DNA of 64,000 nt. It comes from a bacterium. GTDB taxonomy: Bacteria; Pseudomonadota; Gammaproteobacteria; Burkholderiales; Thiobacillaceae. The stretch lies in assembly GCA_009772925.1 (NCBI GenBank), contig WOUQ01000009.1:105853-169852 (forward strand), in the 5' to 3' direction. This document shows positions 1-8,802 of the stretch, in pieces. Below the pieces are notes generated by a model that was given only the letters and a program-made list of their open reading frames with translations, made no database searches and had not been told where the DNA came from. Both the position numbers and the translations under genes were made by a program. Position 1 is the stretch's first letter. Every line of letters starts with the position of its first letter.

Positions 1-323
1 TCGGCGTACTCGACGACACCGGCGAGTGTCCGGTCGGCTTCGATCAGGGAAGCCAACTCGGTGAGCAGCCCATCCATGCGTGAATCGCGCGTACTGGCAT
101 CCGGATCAGCCACAAACAGTTCGATGGCTACCTGGTGCTGCCAGTGGTAAGTCAGTGGCGAGAGCGATACCTCGGGCTCGCCCATCTCGCCATCGCGCAG
201 GATCGCCATGGCGTGGTCCGCGATACGCTCGGGCAAGGCGGCGTTGCGCTTGACCGTTGTTCCCAAGGACAACTGGCCGAGGACCGCGAACAAAGCACCG
301 ATGGCGTTCTCTCTTTGGCTCAT
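1..323 (-). CDS. Phage tail terminator-like protein (gpU position), partial
   Basis: An open frame starts at ATG 323 (MSQRENAIGALFAVLGQL...) and runs off the left edge after about 107 codons. The start overlaps the stop of the upstream DUF6441 gene as ATGA, so the two are translationally coupled. Its place directly after the FII-type joiner and gpZ-like genes matches gpU, the tail terminator of lambda. The visible part has no diagnostic motif. Function is inferred from synteny; the reading frame is directly visible. Confidence 0.6.
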   Translation of the reverse strand, partial: MSQRENAIGALFAVLGQLSLGTTVKRNAALPERIADHAMAILRDGEMGEPEVSLSPLTYHWQHQVAIELFVADPDASTRDSRMDGLLTELASLIEADRTLAGVVEYA

Positions 324-982
324 GACGTTGCCCCTTTGCGGTCGGCTTCATCGAAACGGTTGGCAATGCGCTGGGCCAGCGTGCTGATCCAGCGACGCGT
401 GCTGCGGTCGATGTCGAATTTCTTCTTCAGGGTCACTTGGGGCACCAGCAGGAACATCGGGACTGTCACGAGCCCTCGGCCAGTGGCCTGGGCCTTTTGC
501 GAGGCAGCGGAGAAGCCGCCGCGTTGGCCTTGGCGGGCGCGCTGGTTTTCTGCGACGAGCAGCGACGGTTTGCCTCGACGGTAGATGAAGCGCAGGCGCT
601 GGCCCCGGAGCTTCTCCCAAAGACCGGGGGTCATGCGCTTGCCGCGCGGGCCCTTGCCGGCAGCCGGCAAGGGAATGGCCAGCCAGAATCCATCCTTGGA
701 ACGGATGGTGGCCCCCTGGTCATGCGCACCGACGATGACGGGTGCGCGGCTGTAGACCAGGCCTGCGGCCTTGATGCTCAGTTTGCCTTTGGGATAGACC
801 TCAGCGCGCCAGGTGTTGGCCAAGCGCTGGCCGAGGCCCACGCCGGTGACCTGGCTGCGCAACTCGGTCTTGAGGCCATCGGTGGCTTCACGGATGGAAT
901 GCGTGACCGCCTGTTCAGCAATGCGCACTTCATCGGCCAGCATCTGATCCAGATTGCCAGCAAGTGCCGCTATGAGCTTCAT
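320..982 (-). CDS. DUF6441 family phage protein (gpZ-like position)
   Basis: A 220-aa protein rich in basic residues (RGKRMTPGLWEKLRG, RRGKPSLLVAENQ) that I recognise as the phage DUF6441 family. It sits between the head-tail joiner and the tail-terminator-like gene, the place of minor tail protein Z in lambda, and probably helps form the head-tail junction. Its ATG overlaps the upstream stop and its stop overlaps the next ATG, both as ATGA. Family assignment is from memory of similar proteins; the structural role is inferred from gene order. Confidence 0.65.
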   Translation of the reverse strand: MKLIAALAGNLDQMLADEVRIAEQAVTHSIREATDGLKTELRSQVTGVGLGQRLANTWRAEVYPKGKLSIKAAGLVYSRAPVIVGAHDQGATIRSKDGFWLAIPLPAAGKGPRGKRMTPGLWEKLRGQRLRFIYRRGKPSLLVAENQRARQGQRGGFSAASQKAQATGRGLVTVPMFLLVPQVTLKKKFDIDRSTRRWISTLAQRIANRFDEADRKGATS

Positions 983-1287
983 AGCGGTGCTCCAGTCAGC
1001 GTCCAGATCAAGCGGTCCCGATCCGCCAGGGGCTCACCCACCACCTGGTAGGTCTGGCCGGCAACAGTGAAGCGCTCGCCCTCGCGGGGAGATGCAACGT
1101 CACGAGCCATCACATCGAAGCGGTGGGTGGCCAGTGCCAACCGGGTGTCGCCGAAGGACTCGACCACATCGGCCTGTTTGGCGATGAATCGCGTGGCGAT
1201 CTCGCGACCATCGGCCAGCCGGTAGGTGCCGGGCACCCCCAGCCGGGCGAACAGGCGCAAGACCGCCCGCTCAAATGCAACTTGCAT
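979..1287 (-). CDS. Phage head-tail joining protein (FII-like)
   Basis: A 102-aa protein starting 5 bases after the capsid gene stop. It contains a short beta-rich segment (GERFTVAGQTYQVVGEP followed by a WTLTGA end) typical of lambda gpFII-type head completion proteins, which plug the filled head and receive the tail. Lambda has an extra gene, FI, between E and FII; there is no room for one here. The name rests on the fold-like pattern and conserved gene order, not on catalytic residues. Confidence 0.65.
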   Translation of the reverse strand: MQVAFERAVLRLFARLGVPGTYRLADGREIATRFIAKQADVVESFGDTRLALATHRFDVMARDVASPREGERFTVAGQTYQVVGEPLADRDRLIWTLTGAPL

Positions 1288-1291
1288 CGGA

Positions 1292-2305
1292 TCAGGCGGT
1301 CAGCTTGATCAGCACGCCCGGGCGGTGGCACATGGGCAGCGGGTTGCTCTGGGTGTGCAGGTCGGTGCCACGGTCGAACTGGCGAGGAGCCTGCTTGGCG
1401 TACAGCGACTGGCCCAGCGTGTTGACCGTCTCGTTGAAGTCGGCCGGGGCGAAGTAGGTGCCGAAGGTATCGACCGTGCCGAGCGGAAAGGCATGGGCTT
1501 CGCCCGCAGCAATGAAGCGGCGGGTACCCAGATCCCCATTGGCCTGCAGGTAGGCGGCTTGGCCCCGGTATTCCTCGAAGGTGACCCCGGCGTAGGTGAA
1601 GCCCGAACGCACATCGTTGATCAGCACCGCACCTTGCTGCCAGTTGGTGTAGGCGGTCTTGACCTCCTTGTGGGTGGTCAGTGCCCGGAAGAATTCTGGT
1701 GAGCACAGCACATGCACACCGGTCATGAATTCACCCTGCAGGGCGTCTTCAATCTTGGTCAGCAGGTCGTAGCAGTGGCCCTTGACCTCGCTGTTGGCAT
1801 TGGCCAGATCGAAGTTGACCGATTGCGGCGTGATCTGGAATTCGGTGAACAGGTTGCTGATGACGCTGCCATCGGCATCCAGGATTTCACCCTTCAATGC
1901 ACCCATACGCAGATGCTCGAGCGTGATGGCGTGCTTGTTGCGCATGGTCTCCAGGTGACGAGCGAGCACGCCGGAGATGGCCTCCATCTCGGTCTCGGAG
2001 CCGAAGGCACGGATGCCCTGGACTTCTTCGGGCAGGACCACATCGTCGTGCGGGATGTGCGGAATGACGAAGGAGCGCAGTTTGCGTTTGCCACGTTCAC
2101 CGACCGTGCCGGGCGAGCCAGGCGGCTTGGTGGGCAGCAGGTTGAGCTTACCGGCGTACTCCTCGACGATGATCTGACGGGTGCGCACCGGCTTGGCCGG
2201 GAACAGGTTCAAAGCCTCCAGGCGGCCATAGCGGTTGGGGATGAGGTTGATGGCGGCGGTGAGGCTGGCCATCGAGAATCCAGGGTTCAGAAACGGGTTG
2301 TTCAT
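1292..2305 (-). CDS. Major capsid protein, lambda gpE family
   Basis: 337 aa, the usual length for the lambda E family, which forms the HK97-fold icosahedral shell. Family features include an N-terminal segment ending in RYGRLEALNLFPAKP, a central LRMGALKGEILDADGSV block and a C-terminal GEAHAFPLGTVDTFGTYFAPADFNE stretch. It follows the decoration protein by an 86-base gap that holds a hairpin and precedes the FII-like joiner, as in lambda. No truncation or frameshift is visible. Confidence 0.93.
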   Translation of the reverse strand: MNNPFLNPGFSMASLTAAINLIPNRYGRLEALNLFPAKPVRTRQIIVEEYAGKLNLLPTKPPGSPGTVGERGKRKLRSFVIPHIPHDDVVLPEEVQGIRAFGSETEMEAISGVLARHLETMRNKHAITLEHLRMGALKGEILDADGSVISNLFTEFQITPQSVNFDLANANSEVKGHCYDLLTKIEDALQGEFMTGVHVLCSPEFFRALTTHKEVKTAYTNWQQGAVLINDVRSGFTYAGVTFEEYRGQAAYLQANGDLGTRRFIAAGEAHAFPLGTVDTFGTYFAPADFNETVNTLGQSLYAKQAPRQFDRGTDLHTQSNPLPMCHRPGVLIKLTA

Positions 2306-2325
2306 TCGAGGCTCCAGAAATGACG

Positions 2326-2358
2326 AAACCCGCGCAAGCCAGACGGCCAGGCGGGTTC
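2326..2358 (-). other. Hairpin between decoration and capsid genes
   Basis: AACCCGC (2327-2333) pairs with GCGGGTT (2351-2357) across a 17-base loop in the 86-base gap between gpD and gpE. On the minus strand the stem is followed by TTTCGTC, a weak U-run. It could be a leaky terminator or an mRNA-stabilising hairpin that balances decoration and capsid synthesis. Confidence 0.5.
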
Positions 2359-2391
2359 GGGGATGAAAGACGGGCAGGTTTAGGACGTAGG

Positions 2392-2769
2392 TCAGGCGGA
2401 TTCACGCACCAGCACACCGCGCTCGGCCAGCTGCTGCTCGTAGGCCATGCGCTGGGCGCCGGTGAGGGAAATCGGCCAGATCAGCGCGGTCTTGGCCACG
2501 ATGGCGTGGCGGGCGATCAGGATGGCGTCGCTGCGGTCGGCATTGGTGGCATCGATCGCGTTGGCCAGCACCCCGATGGCGTCCTCAGTGCCGTCGGTGG
2601 CGGCGGGGTCGATGGCGTAGTGCTTGCCATCGCTGGCATTGCGGCCGAGTACCGTGCCCAAGGGCAGGTTCTGGCCAGCGGCGATGGTGGCGACGTCCCG
2701 CGAATAGCGGTTGGGGGCTTCGTACTTCAACAGGTCGCCGAGGTTGTTTTGTTCGGTGATGGAGGTCAT
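2392..2769 (-). CDS. Head decoration protein, lambda gpD family
   Basis: A 125-aa protein of the lambda D family, whose trimers stabilise the expanded head. The N-terminus (TSITEQNNLGDLLKYEAPNR), the GTVLGRNASDGKHY block and the C-terminal AQRMAYEQQLAERGVLVRE segment match family style. A good ribosome site (AAAGGACTGACCC before ATG) supports the start at 2769. It lies between the protease/scaffold gene and the capsid gene exactly as in lambda. Confidence 0.9.
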   Translation of the reverse strand: MTSITEQNNLGDLLKYEAPNRYSRDVATIAAGQNLPLGTVLGRNASDGKHYAIDPAATDGTEDAIGVLANAIDATNADRSDAILIARHAIVAKTALIWPISLTGAQRMAYEQQLAERGVLVRESA

Positions 2770-2796
2770 GGGTCAGTCCTTTCTGGGTCTGGTGCG

Positions 2797-3135
2797 TCAG
2801 GCCTGGGCCGTGAGTTTTTTGACGGCGGCCACTATGGGTGAGGCTTCTGGGCGGTCGATGTTTTGCGTGCCAGCATCCACGGTGATGGTCGAGCGGATGT
2901 CATCGGCCTCAGACCGTGCCGCACGGGCGTCAATCAGGACGCGCCGGACGTCAGCTTCGGTCTTGCCGACGGCGATGAACTCGGCCGCGCGGTCGGGGCA
3001 GCCGGCCAGCAGACAAACCTCGGCGATGGCCTGGGCAGCCTGAGTCACTTCGCGACGGGCTTCAGCCACCAGCACGGCGGCTTCGTCGGTGCTGATGGTG
3101 TCGGCGGTCTCGATCACTTTCTCTTCTTCATTCAT
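2797..3135 (-). CDS. Probable nested scaffold protein (Nu3-like internal start)
   Basis: In frame inside the 3' end of the protease gene, ATG 3135 is preceded by AAGGA with 7-base spacing and would give a 112-aa acidic, Ala/Glu-rich protein beginning MNEEEKVIETADTIST. Lambda makes its Nu3 scaffold in the same way from inside gene C. Translation from this site is inferred from the ribosome site and the lambda precedent. Confidence 0.55.
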   Translation of the reverse strand: MNEEEKVIETADTISTDEAAVLVAEARREVTQAAQAIAEVCLLAGCPDRAAEFIAVGKTEADVRRVLIDARAARSEADDIRSTITVDAGTQNIDRPEASPIVAAVKKLTAQA

Positions 3136-4035
3136 GGTCATTTCCTTCTTCAAGGGTGCCGCCTCAGCACGGATGACGCCCCGCACCTGAGACGGCGGAT
3201 GGTTACGGGCGTTGAGATACGAGTGGAATTCGCTGAGGGTGACCTCCAACGTCTGGAGGCCATCAGCCAGTCCTTGGGCCACAGCATTGCTGCCGAAGAA
3301 GAGTCCAGCCTCGGTGGCGCGCACGGCATCAACGTCCAGGTCTCGCATCGCAGCCACGTGCTCGGTGAAGATGGAATACAGCCGATCCACTTCGCCTTGC
3401 AGCTCGCTCTTGGCGGTATCCGATAAGGGCTCGTGAGGCGAGTAGTCGTTCTTGTGGGCGCCCGCCGTGATGGCGGTGAACCGATAGCCGTCCTTGGCAT
3501 CCTTGACCGATTGGTCGACATGCAAGGCGATGACGCCGATCGAGCCGACCCCACCGGTTTCGGTTACGAACAGGCGCTGGGCACTGGCGGCAATCGCATA
3601 GGCCGCTGAATACGCGGCATCGTTGGCCACCGCCCAGACGGGTTTCATGGCTGCCACCTCGCGCACACGGCGGGCCAACTCGAAACTGCCCGAGGCTTCG
3701 CCGCCCGGGGAGTCGATGTCGAGCAAGATGCCGATGACATGGGGATCAGCCAAGGCAGCATCCAACATCGCGGCGATCTCGCCGTAGGACGTCAGGCCTG
3801 AGGCGGCTTCCATGCCCAGCGAGCGCTTGACCAGCGAGCCGTGGATCGGTATCACTGCGATGCCGTCGGGGGTTGCGGCTGCAGGCGGCCGTTGGTAAAC
3901 GGCCATGTCCATGGAAGGCAGCGTGGGGACAACGGCCATACCGATGCGCTGCCCGACCACGGAGAGAATCACGTCCAGCTTGGGTCGGTGAATCAGCAGG
4001 GGCGTCCCGAACAGGCGGGAGGCAAGGTAAGTCAT
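2797..4035 (-). CDS. S49/ClpP-like head maturation protease (lambda gpC type)
   Basis: 412 aa. Residues about 60-270 form a peptidase S49 domain: a GILLDIDSPGGEASG block, then NDAAYSAAYAIAASA carrying the nucleophilic serine, and TGGVGSIGVIALHVD. It cleaves the scaffold and portal-vertex proteins during prohead maturation. The last about 112 residues are charged and probably also made separately as a scaffold from an internal start. The ATG at 4035 overlaps the portal stop as ATGA. Confidence 0.9.
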   Translation of the reverse strand: MTYLASRLFGTPLLIHRPKLDVILSVVGQRIGMAVVPTLPSMDMAVYQRPPAAATPDGIAVIPIHGSLVKRSLGMEAASGLTSYGEIAAMLDAALADPHVIGILLDIDSPGGEASGSFELARRVREVAAMKPVWAVANDAAYSAAYAIAASAQRLFVTETGGVGSIGVIALHVDQSVKDAKDGYRFTAITAGAHKNDYSPHEPLSDTAKSELQGEVDRLYSIFTEHVAAMRDLDVDAVRATEAGLFFGSNAVAQGLADGLQTLEVTLSEFHSYLNARNHPPSQVRGVIRAEAAPLKKEMTMNEEEKVIETADTISTDEAAVLVAEARREVTQAAQAIAEVCLLAGCPDRAAEFIAVGKTEADVRRVLIDARAARSEADDIRSTITVDAGTQNIDRPEASPIVAAVKKLTAQA

Positions 4036-5573
4036 GGTTGGGTGTCCTGGTTGTTGGGTGACGCACCGCCAGACTCAGCAGTCTGTGATTCGTCAGTCTG
4101 TGGATCGCTTGGCTCTGTCGACACTGCAGCCAGCGCTTGGTCATGCCGGGCATCGGAGTCAAAGACCAAGCCCAGTGCATCGGCCCGGGCGTTATCGGCT
4201 GCGATCTCACGATCCACGTCTTCAGCGTCGTAGCCGTTGCCGGAGATGGCCTCGGATCGGCTCATGAGGCCCGCACGGATAGCCAACTTCATGGCGTTGA
4301 ATTCCTTCTGCGGATCGACCCAGCTCCAACCCTGCGGAATCCACTTGGCGGCCTGGTAGGTGCGGCGGTCTTTGCGGTAGCCGGGAATATCCAGTGCCCC
4401 TTCCAACACCGCCTGATCCATCCAGGCCCGCCAGATCGGCCGGCACAGCTGGTGCACGATCACACCGTGCTGAAAGGCTTCACACCGACGCCTGAACTCC
4501 AGCAGACCCGCCCGGATCGAGGAGTAGTTCACCTGCGTCAGGTCCCCAGTGAGCATCTCGTAGGTGATGCCCATGGCAGCGGCCACCGCGCGGAACTGCT
4601 GGCGCATGAACTCGGCATACGACGAGCCCACATCGGCAGGCGCTGAGAACTTGATGTCTTCGCCTGGCTCCAGGATCTGCAGCGTGCCGGGCTCCATGCC
4701 CGCGAGCGCCACCCCGTTGCCATCGGCCGCCGACTCACCCATCAGGTTGTCTTCGGGCGCCATGCGGGTGATGAAGCCAGCGAACATGGCGGCGGTTTTC
4801 TTGCGGACCAGCTCGGCGTCGTCGTACTGGTCCAGCTCGTTGAGCTTCACGAGCGCCCGGGTCAACCACGGCTCGCCCCGGATCTGGCCGGGACGCAAGG
4901 GGCGAAACAGGTGGATGACTTCACTCGCATCCACCCGCACCGTGTCCATGCCACCGCCGCCGGCACTGCTGGACATCGGTGCCAGCAGTCCATCATTGGG
5001 GTGCGAGCGATACAGGTGATAAGCCACCCGGCGACCTAGCCGGTCGAACTCGATGCCAGCGCGAATGACGTTGCCGCCGGGCAGATCGCGGTTCATGGTG
5101 GTTGGCAGGTGCTCTGCTTCCAGCACCTGGATCTGCAGCGCCACCGGCAGACCATCTTCGGTGCGGCGATAGCGCAGTCGCACCAGGGCTTCGCCGCCTT
5201 CGAGCATGGCGCGGGTGGCCAGTGCCTGCAGACCGTAGAAGTCGGTAAGGCCTGCGGCATCGGCCTCTTCGCACCAGTCCCACCACAGGCTGTGAATCGC
5301 CTCTCGCGTAGCCTGGTCCTGGACCATGCTTTGGGGCTTGATGCCTGTGCCGATGGCGTTGGCCACAAAGGCTTCGATACCAGCGGCGGCCCAGGCGTTA
5401 CGCCTAACCAGATCACGGCTTTTGGCACGCAGTTCGTCTTGGGCCAGCGACAGGGCTGCCACCGCACCGGGATTGCTGGGCATCCAGGCCAGTGCGCGCC
5501 GCCCGCCGCCGGTGCCGTCATAGACCGGCGTGCCACCGAACATGCGGCGACGCAGACTTTTGAACCAGGCCAT
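4032..5573 (-). CDS. Portal protein, lambda gpB family
   Basis: A 513-aa protein of the lambda portal family, the dodecameric ring through which DNA enters and leaves the head. Recognisable blocks are RDLVRRNAWAAAGIEAFVAN near residue 60, DASEVIHLFRPLRPGQIRGEPW near 220 and VNYSSIRAGLLEFRR near 350. It starts inside the gpW stop (TGATG) and ends inside the protease start (ATGA). Length and order match the family. Confidence 0.93.
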   Translation of the reverse strand: MAWFKSLRRRMFGGTPVYDGTGGGRRALAWMPSNPGAVAALSLAQDELRAKSRDLVRRNAWAAAGIEAFVANAIGTGIKPQSMVQDQATREAIHSLWWDWCEEADAAGLTDFYGLQALATRAMLEGGEALVRLRYRRTEDGLPVALQIQVLEAEHLPTTMNRDLPGGNVIRAGIEFDRLGRRVAYHLYRSHPNDGLLAPMSSSAGGGGMDTVRVDASEVIHLFRPLRPGQIRGEPWLTRALVKLNELDQYDDAELVRKKTAAMFAGFITRMAPEDNLMGESAADGNGVALAGMEPGTLQILEPGEDIKFSAPADVGSSYAEFMRQQFRAVAAAMGITYEMLTGDLTQVNYSSIRAGLLEFRRRCEAFQHGVIVHQLCRPIWRAWMDQAVLEGALDIPGYRKDRRTYQAAKWIPQGWSWVDPQKEFNAMKLAIRAGLMSRSEAISGNGYDAEDVDREIAADNARADALGLVFDSDARHDQALAAVSTEPSDPQTDESQTAESGGASPNNQDTQP

Positions 5574-5779
5574 CAGAGTGCCTTGCTCGTGGCGACACGG
5601 ATCTGGCGCGATTTGGGTGCGCCGGATTCACGGGCCATGGTGGCTTCGACCTCTGCAATCGCCGCCTTCAGATCGGCCACGCTGCGGTACTCGATGCTTT
5701 TGCCCTCGTAGGTCACGCGGTGTTCGCCGCTGGCCAGAGCTTCGCGCAGGGCCTGCAGGTGTTCTGGTGTGTAGGTCAT
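5573..5779 (-). CDS. Head completion protein, gpW family
   Basis: 68 aa from ATG 5779, the same length as lambda gpW, which binds the portal after packaging. The pattern of an N-terminal helix (TPEHLQALREALASG), a beta hairpin (HRVTYEGKSIEYRS) and a second helix (VADLKAAIAEVEATM) fits gpW. An upstream ATG at 5802 would add 8 residues and overlap the terminase end; I prefer 5779 because of the family length. It lies between terminase and portal as in lambda. Confidence 0.85.
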   Translation of the reverse strand: MTYTPEHLQALREALASGEHRVTYEGKSIEYRSVADLKAAIAEVEATMARESGAPKSRQIRVATSKAL

Positions 5780-5793
5780 GCTTATTTGTTCAC

Positions 5794-7782
5794 TCAAGTC
5801 ATCCATCGGCTGCGCACCACGCGCCGAGCGGGCGCTGGCGTGCTGCCAGAAGTGCTGAGGCCACCGTCGAATCGCTGTTCTTGGGTGGCCTCGGGGGTTG
5901 TGATTTGTTGGGCAACGACTGGTGGGTCGGTGCCGAGTTGTTTTTCGAGTTCTTGCCAGTGGCGGTCTTCGAACCGGTCCAGACCAGCGGCCGCTGCCGC
6001 CGCCCGGGCATAGACGTAGCAATCCAAGGCCTCGTTGCGTTCGCGCATCTTTTGCCATTCGCGGTGGGCAAAGCCGTTGCGGTCACGCCGGGTGATCAAC
6101 TGCTCGGCGCACAGCTGTTGCAGGTATTCCGCATCGACCTTGGGCAGGTGCACAAAGCCAGCCGGGTAGATCGGCGTGATGCCGTCTTCGGCCACCTCGG
6201 CGCTTTTGCGCAGGTTGTTGTAGAACTCCAGCTTGGCGATGCCGCCAGCCACCGGGAACACCTTGATGCCTCGACGCAGCTTCTTTCCGCTGGCAGTCGC
6301 ATCCACCGCCGTGGGCGTGCCGATCAGCGCCGCGCCACCAGCAATGCCCTTGATCGGCATGAGCCGGGCATCGCGCACCCCACGCACGAAGGCGTAGGCC
6401 TCCTGGGTGGCGTAGCCGGTGTCCAGCGCCAGGCGCGCCAGACTCAGTTGGCAACCACCGCTGTGGGTCCAGGTCTCACCCATGAGCTTGGCGAGAGCCG
6501 ACCAGACCTCGGTGCGAGCGGTGTCACCCATCAAGATCCGGTGCTCCACCAACCAGGCGGCCTTGCCCCGCCCGAACGCCCAGACCGAAACTTCGATGCG
6601 GTCCTTCTGGACGTCGGCACCGGCGGTGAGCAACAAACCGCCCGCGGGCACTGTGCCGATGCGATAGTCCTCCCGGCGCTCCAGCAGGCGCTGCCAATCC
6701 GGCGCCTCGCCCTCTTCGACCCAGGTCTCACCCAGTTCGGTGTTCTTGAAGGTCTTGATGGCCGACGCCGACCGACTGTCTGACATCGCAGCCGATTCCC
6801 AGGCCCGCGCGATCTCGATCCAGCTGCGCCAGCCCACCGGGCTGTACAGGCTAGAGAGGTGAAACCCGGCCGTACGGCCCGCTTGTTCTGGTGCGCAGGC
6901 CTGCCACTGGCCGTTGTCCAGCATCCAGGTCTTGTGGTGCTCGGCGATCGGCTGGCTGCAAGATTCACAGATGTAGGCCGCCGTTTCCGGCTGGCCCCGC
7001 TCCCAGCGCAGTTGCTCAAACCGCAGCCACTGGCGGTGGTCGCAATGCGGGCACGGCACAAAGTAGCGGCGTTGGTCGGATGCATCGAACTCCCGTTCGA
7101 CCGCACTGGCCCCGGCAATCGTTGGGGTCGAGACGATCAGGATCTTGCGCCGGGCAAACGTTCGCGTGCGCGCCTCGGCCAGCGAGATCGCATCGCCTTC
7201 ACCTTCCACATCCAGCGGGTAGCCATCGACCTCATCGAGGAACAGGTAGCGCACCGGCATCGAGCGCAGGCCCACCGCGCTGTTGGCACCGGTCATCACC
7301 AGCACGCCGCCATGGAACTCCTTGGCGAGAATCGTATTGCCCGAATCGCGGCTGCGCGCCGGGGCGATGCGCTCCTGGATGGCGGGGCTTTCCTCGATCA
7401 GCGCGTCGATGCGCTGCTTGGAGGCCCGTTTGGCCATCTCGACCGTGGGCCACACCGCCATCATCGGTCCCGGGGCGTGGTGGATCACGTAACCCACCCA
7501 GTTCAGGCCCAGTTCGGTGCCGCCCACCTGGGCACCTTTCATGAACACCACCCGCTCGATCGGGGACATGGGAGACAAGGCATCCATGATCTCGCGCAGG
7601 TAGGGTGTGCGACTGGTGCGCCAGCGGCCAGGTTCGGAGGCGGCCTTGCTGGAGAGCACCCGGTGCTTGTCGGCCCATTCGGAGACCGTGAGCAGCGGAT
7701 CGGGTGTGAGGCCTTCACGCCAGGCGCGCTCGATGGCGTCCCAGCCTTCGTAGTAAAGCTCTTCCATCATCAATCCACTCAT
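5794..7782 (-). CDS. Terminase large subunit (gpA family)
   Basis: 662 aa, packaging motor and cos-type nuclease of the lambda gpA family. The ATPase has the deviant Walker A KGAQVGGT at residues 82-89 and Walker B YLFLDEVD at 179-186. A Cys-containing segment (VPCPHCDHRQWLRFEQL, then CESCSQPI) near residue 250 is characteristic of this family. The C-terminal nuclease domain follows. The ATG overlaps the TerS stop as TGATG, so both subunits are coupled. Confidence 0.95.
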   Translation of the reverse strand: MSGLMMEELYYEGWDAIERAWREGLTPDPLLTVSEWADKHRVLSSKAASEPGRWRTSRTPYLREIMDALSPMSPIERVVFMKGAQVGGTELGLNWVGYVIHHAPGPMMAVWPTVEMAKRASKQRIDALIEESPAIQERIAPARSRDSGNTILAKEFHGGVLVMTGANSAVGLRSMPVRYLFLDEVDGYPLDVEGEGDAISLAEARTRTFARRKILIVSTPTIAGASAVEREFDASDQRRYFVPCPHCDHRQWLRFEQLRWERGQPETAAYICESCSQPIAEHHKTWMLDNGQWQACAPEQAGRTAGFHLSSLYSPVGWRSWIEIARAWESAAMSDSRSASAIKTFKNTELGETWVEEGEAPDWQRLLERREDYRIGTVPAGGLLLTAGADVQKDRIEVSVWAFGRGKAAWLVEHRILMGDTARTEVWSALAKLMGETWTHSGGCQLSLARLALDTGYATQEAYAFVRGVRDARLMPIKGIAGGAALIGTPTAVDATASGKKLRRGIKVFPVAGGIAKLEFYNNLRKSAEVAEDGITPIYPAGFVHLPKVDAEYLQQLCAEQLITRRDRNGFAHREWQKMRERNEALDCYVYARAAAAAAGLDRFEDRHWQELEKQLGTDPPVVAQQITTPEATQEQRFDGGLSTSGSTPAPARRVVRSRWMT

Positions 7783-8363
7783 CAGTCCACCTTGGGCTGC
7801 AAGTCGCCCAGGTCCTGCAGTTGCTGGCGCACGGCGGCGTCCAGCGCCACATGCAAGACATGCGCATCGACGCCCAGCCCAGCGGCCATCTGCGACGAGA
7901 TGCGTGCCGGCCAGTTGAGCCAGGCATCGCGCTCAGCACGGGCCAGCTTGAACACATGGGCCACGGCCTGTGACCGATCGACCAGTTCACCCTTCAGTCG
8001 GGCCAGGCGCACTTTGTTGGTTTGCGCCTTGACCACCTCGTTGACGGTGCGGGCCTGGAGCAGCGAAGTGCCGCCGGACGACAGCGCCGGAGATGGTGGC
8101 TCTGGCGCGTCACGCAGAACCCTTGCGGAAGCCTGCGGAATCTCGCGGGCAGATACGGAAACCTGCGGGGCCGGTTTGTCACTGGCGACATCTGCCACCG
8201 ACCGTCGGGTCGGTGTGGTGTTGGCTGCCCACTGGGCATCGGCCACCACCGGATCGATGGTGCCATCCGGCAACTGGCTGATGCGCCCGGTATCGATGGC
8301 CTTCTTGACGGCCACGTGCGACACGCCGCGATGGCGCGCGTAGGCGCGAATGGACAGTCCCAT
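7782..8363 (-). CDS. Terminase small subunit (Nu1-like)
   Basis: 193 aa. The N-terminus (SIRAYARHRGVSHVAVKKAI) is a winged-helix DNA-binding segment like lambda Nu1, which recognises the packaging site. A middle Pro/Ala/Ser-rich linker is followed by a C-terminal helical region (VRLARLKGELVDRSQAVAHV) that likely contacts TerL. No strong ribosome site precedes ATG 8363. It is the first gene of the minus-strand morphogenesis block. Confidence 0.85.
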   Translation of the reverse strand: MGLSIRAYARHRGVSHVAVKKAIDTGRISQLPDGTIDPVVADAQWAANTTPTRRSVADVASDKPAPQVSVSAREIPQASARVLRDAPEPPSPALSSGGTSLLQARTVNEVVKAQTNKVRLARLKGELVDRSQAVAHVFKLARAERDAWLNWPARISSQMAAGLGVDAHVLHVALDAAVRQQLQDLGDLQPKVD

Positions 8364-8439
8364 GGTGTTGATCTACTCAGTGCAAGTGGGTGGCCTCCTG
8401 GAGGTATGGGTCAGGCAAAGGCGAGTGAATCACCCGGGA

Positions 8440-8519
8440 TTAAAAAGCGCTTGGCTTCTGTTGCGCACAGCGCGTGAATGCGGATGTCGATTGACAAGCA
8501 ACCCACCAAGGAGCCCCAC
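8440..8519 (+). promoter_or_regulatory. Conserved leader module, copy A
   Basis: Noncoding gap between divergent TerS and the plus-strand block. It contains AAAGCGCTTGGCTT then ACAGCGCGTGAATG, repeated in related form at about 10095 and 10450, each about 45-50 bases before an ATG. An AAGGAG ribosome site precedes ATG 8520. Function unknown; promoter, RNA leader and recombination linker are all possible. Confidence 0.5.
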
Positions 8520-8795
8520 ATGGCCAAACCCAAGCAACCCACCGCACTCTCCCCTGACGAGATCGAGCTCTTGCTCGAATCGATTGCCCTGGACCACCTG
8601 TTCATCGAAACGCTGGTGACCCAGCACAGTGACCGCCTGGACTTCCACGACGTGAGCGTCTGGGGTGTCAAAAGCGCCCTGCAAGCCGCGTTTGATGCTG
8701 GATTGCGTGCCGCCGGCGGCGCGCCGAAGCAGACCGTGCACCGCGTGCGCAAAGTCCATCCTGGCAACGGCAGCGCCGCCGCCCTGCAAGCGTGA
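8520..8795 (+). CDS. Small phage protein of unknown function
   Basis: 91 aa beginning MAKPKQPTALSPDEIELLLE, chosen because AAGGAG lies 7 bases before ATG 8520. An upstream in-frame ATG exists but has no ribosome site. The protein is an acidic helical N-terminus followed by a basic tail (QTVHRVRKVHPGN). First gene of a five-gene plus-strand block set against the direction of the head genes, a usual place for accessory genes. I do not recognise the family. Confidence 0.7.
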   Translation: MAKPKQPTALSPDEIELLLESIALDHLFIETLVTQHSDRLDFHDVSVWGVKSALQAAFDAGLRAAGGAPKQTVHRVRKVHPGNGSAAALQA

Positions 8796-8802
8796 GGGCA
8801 CC

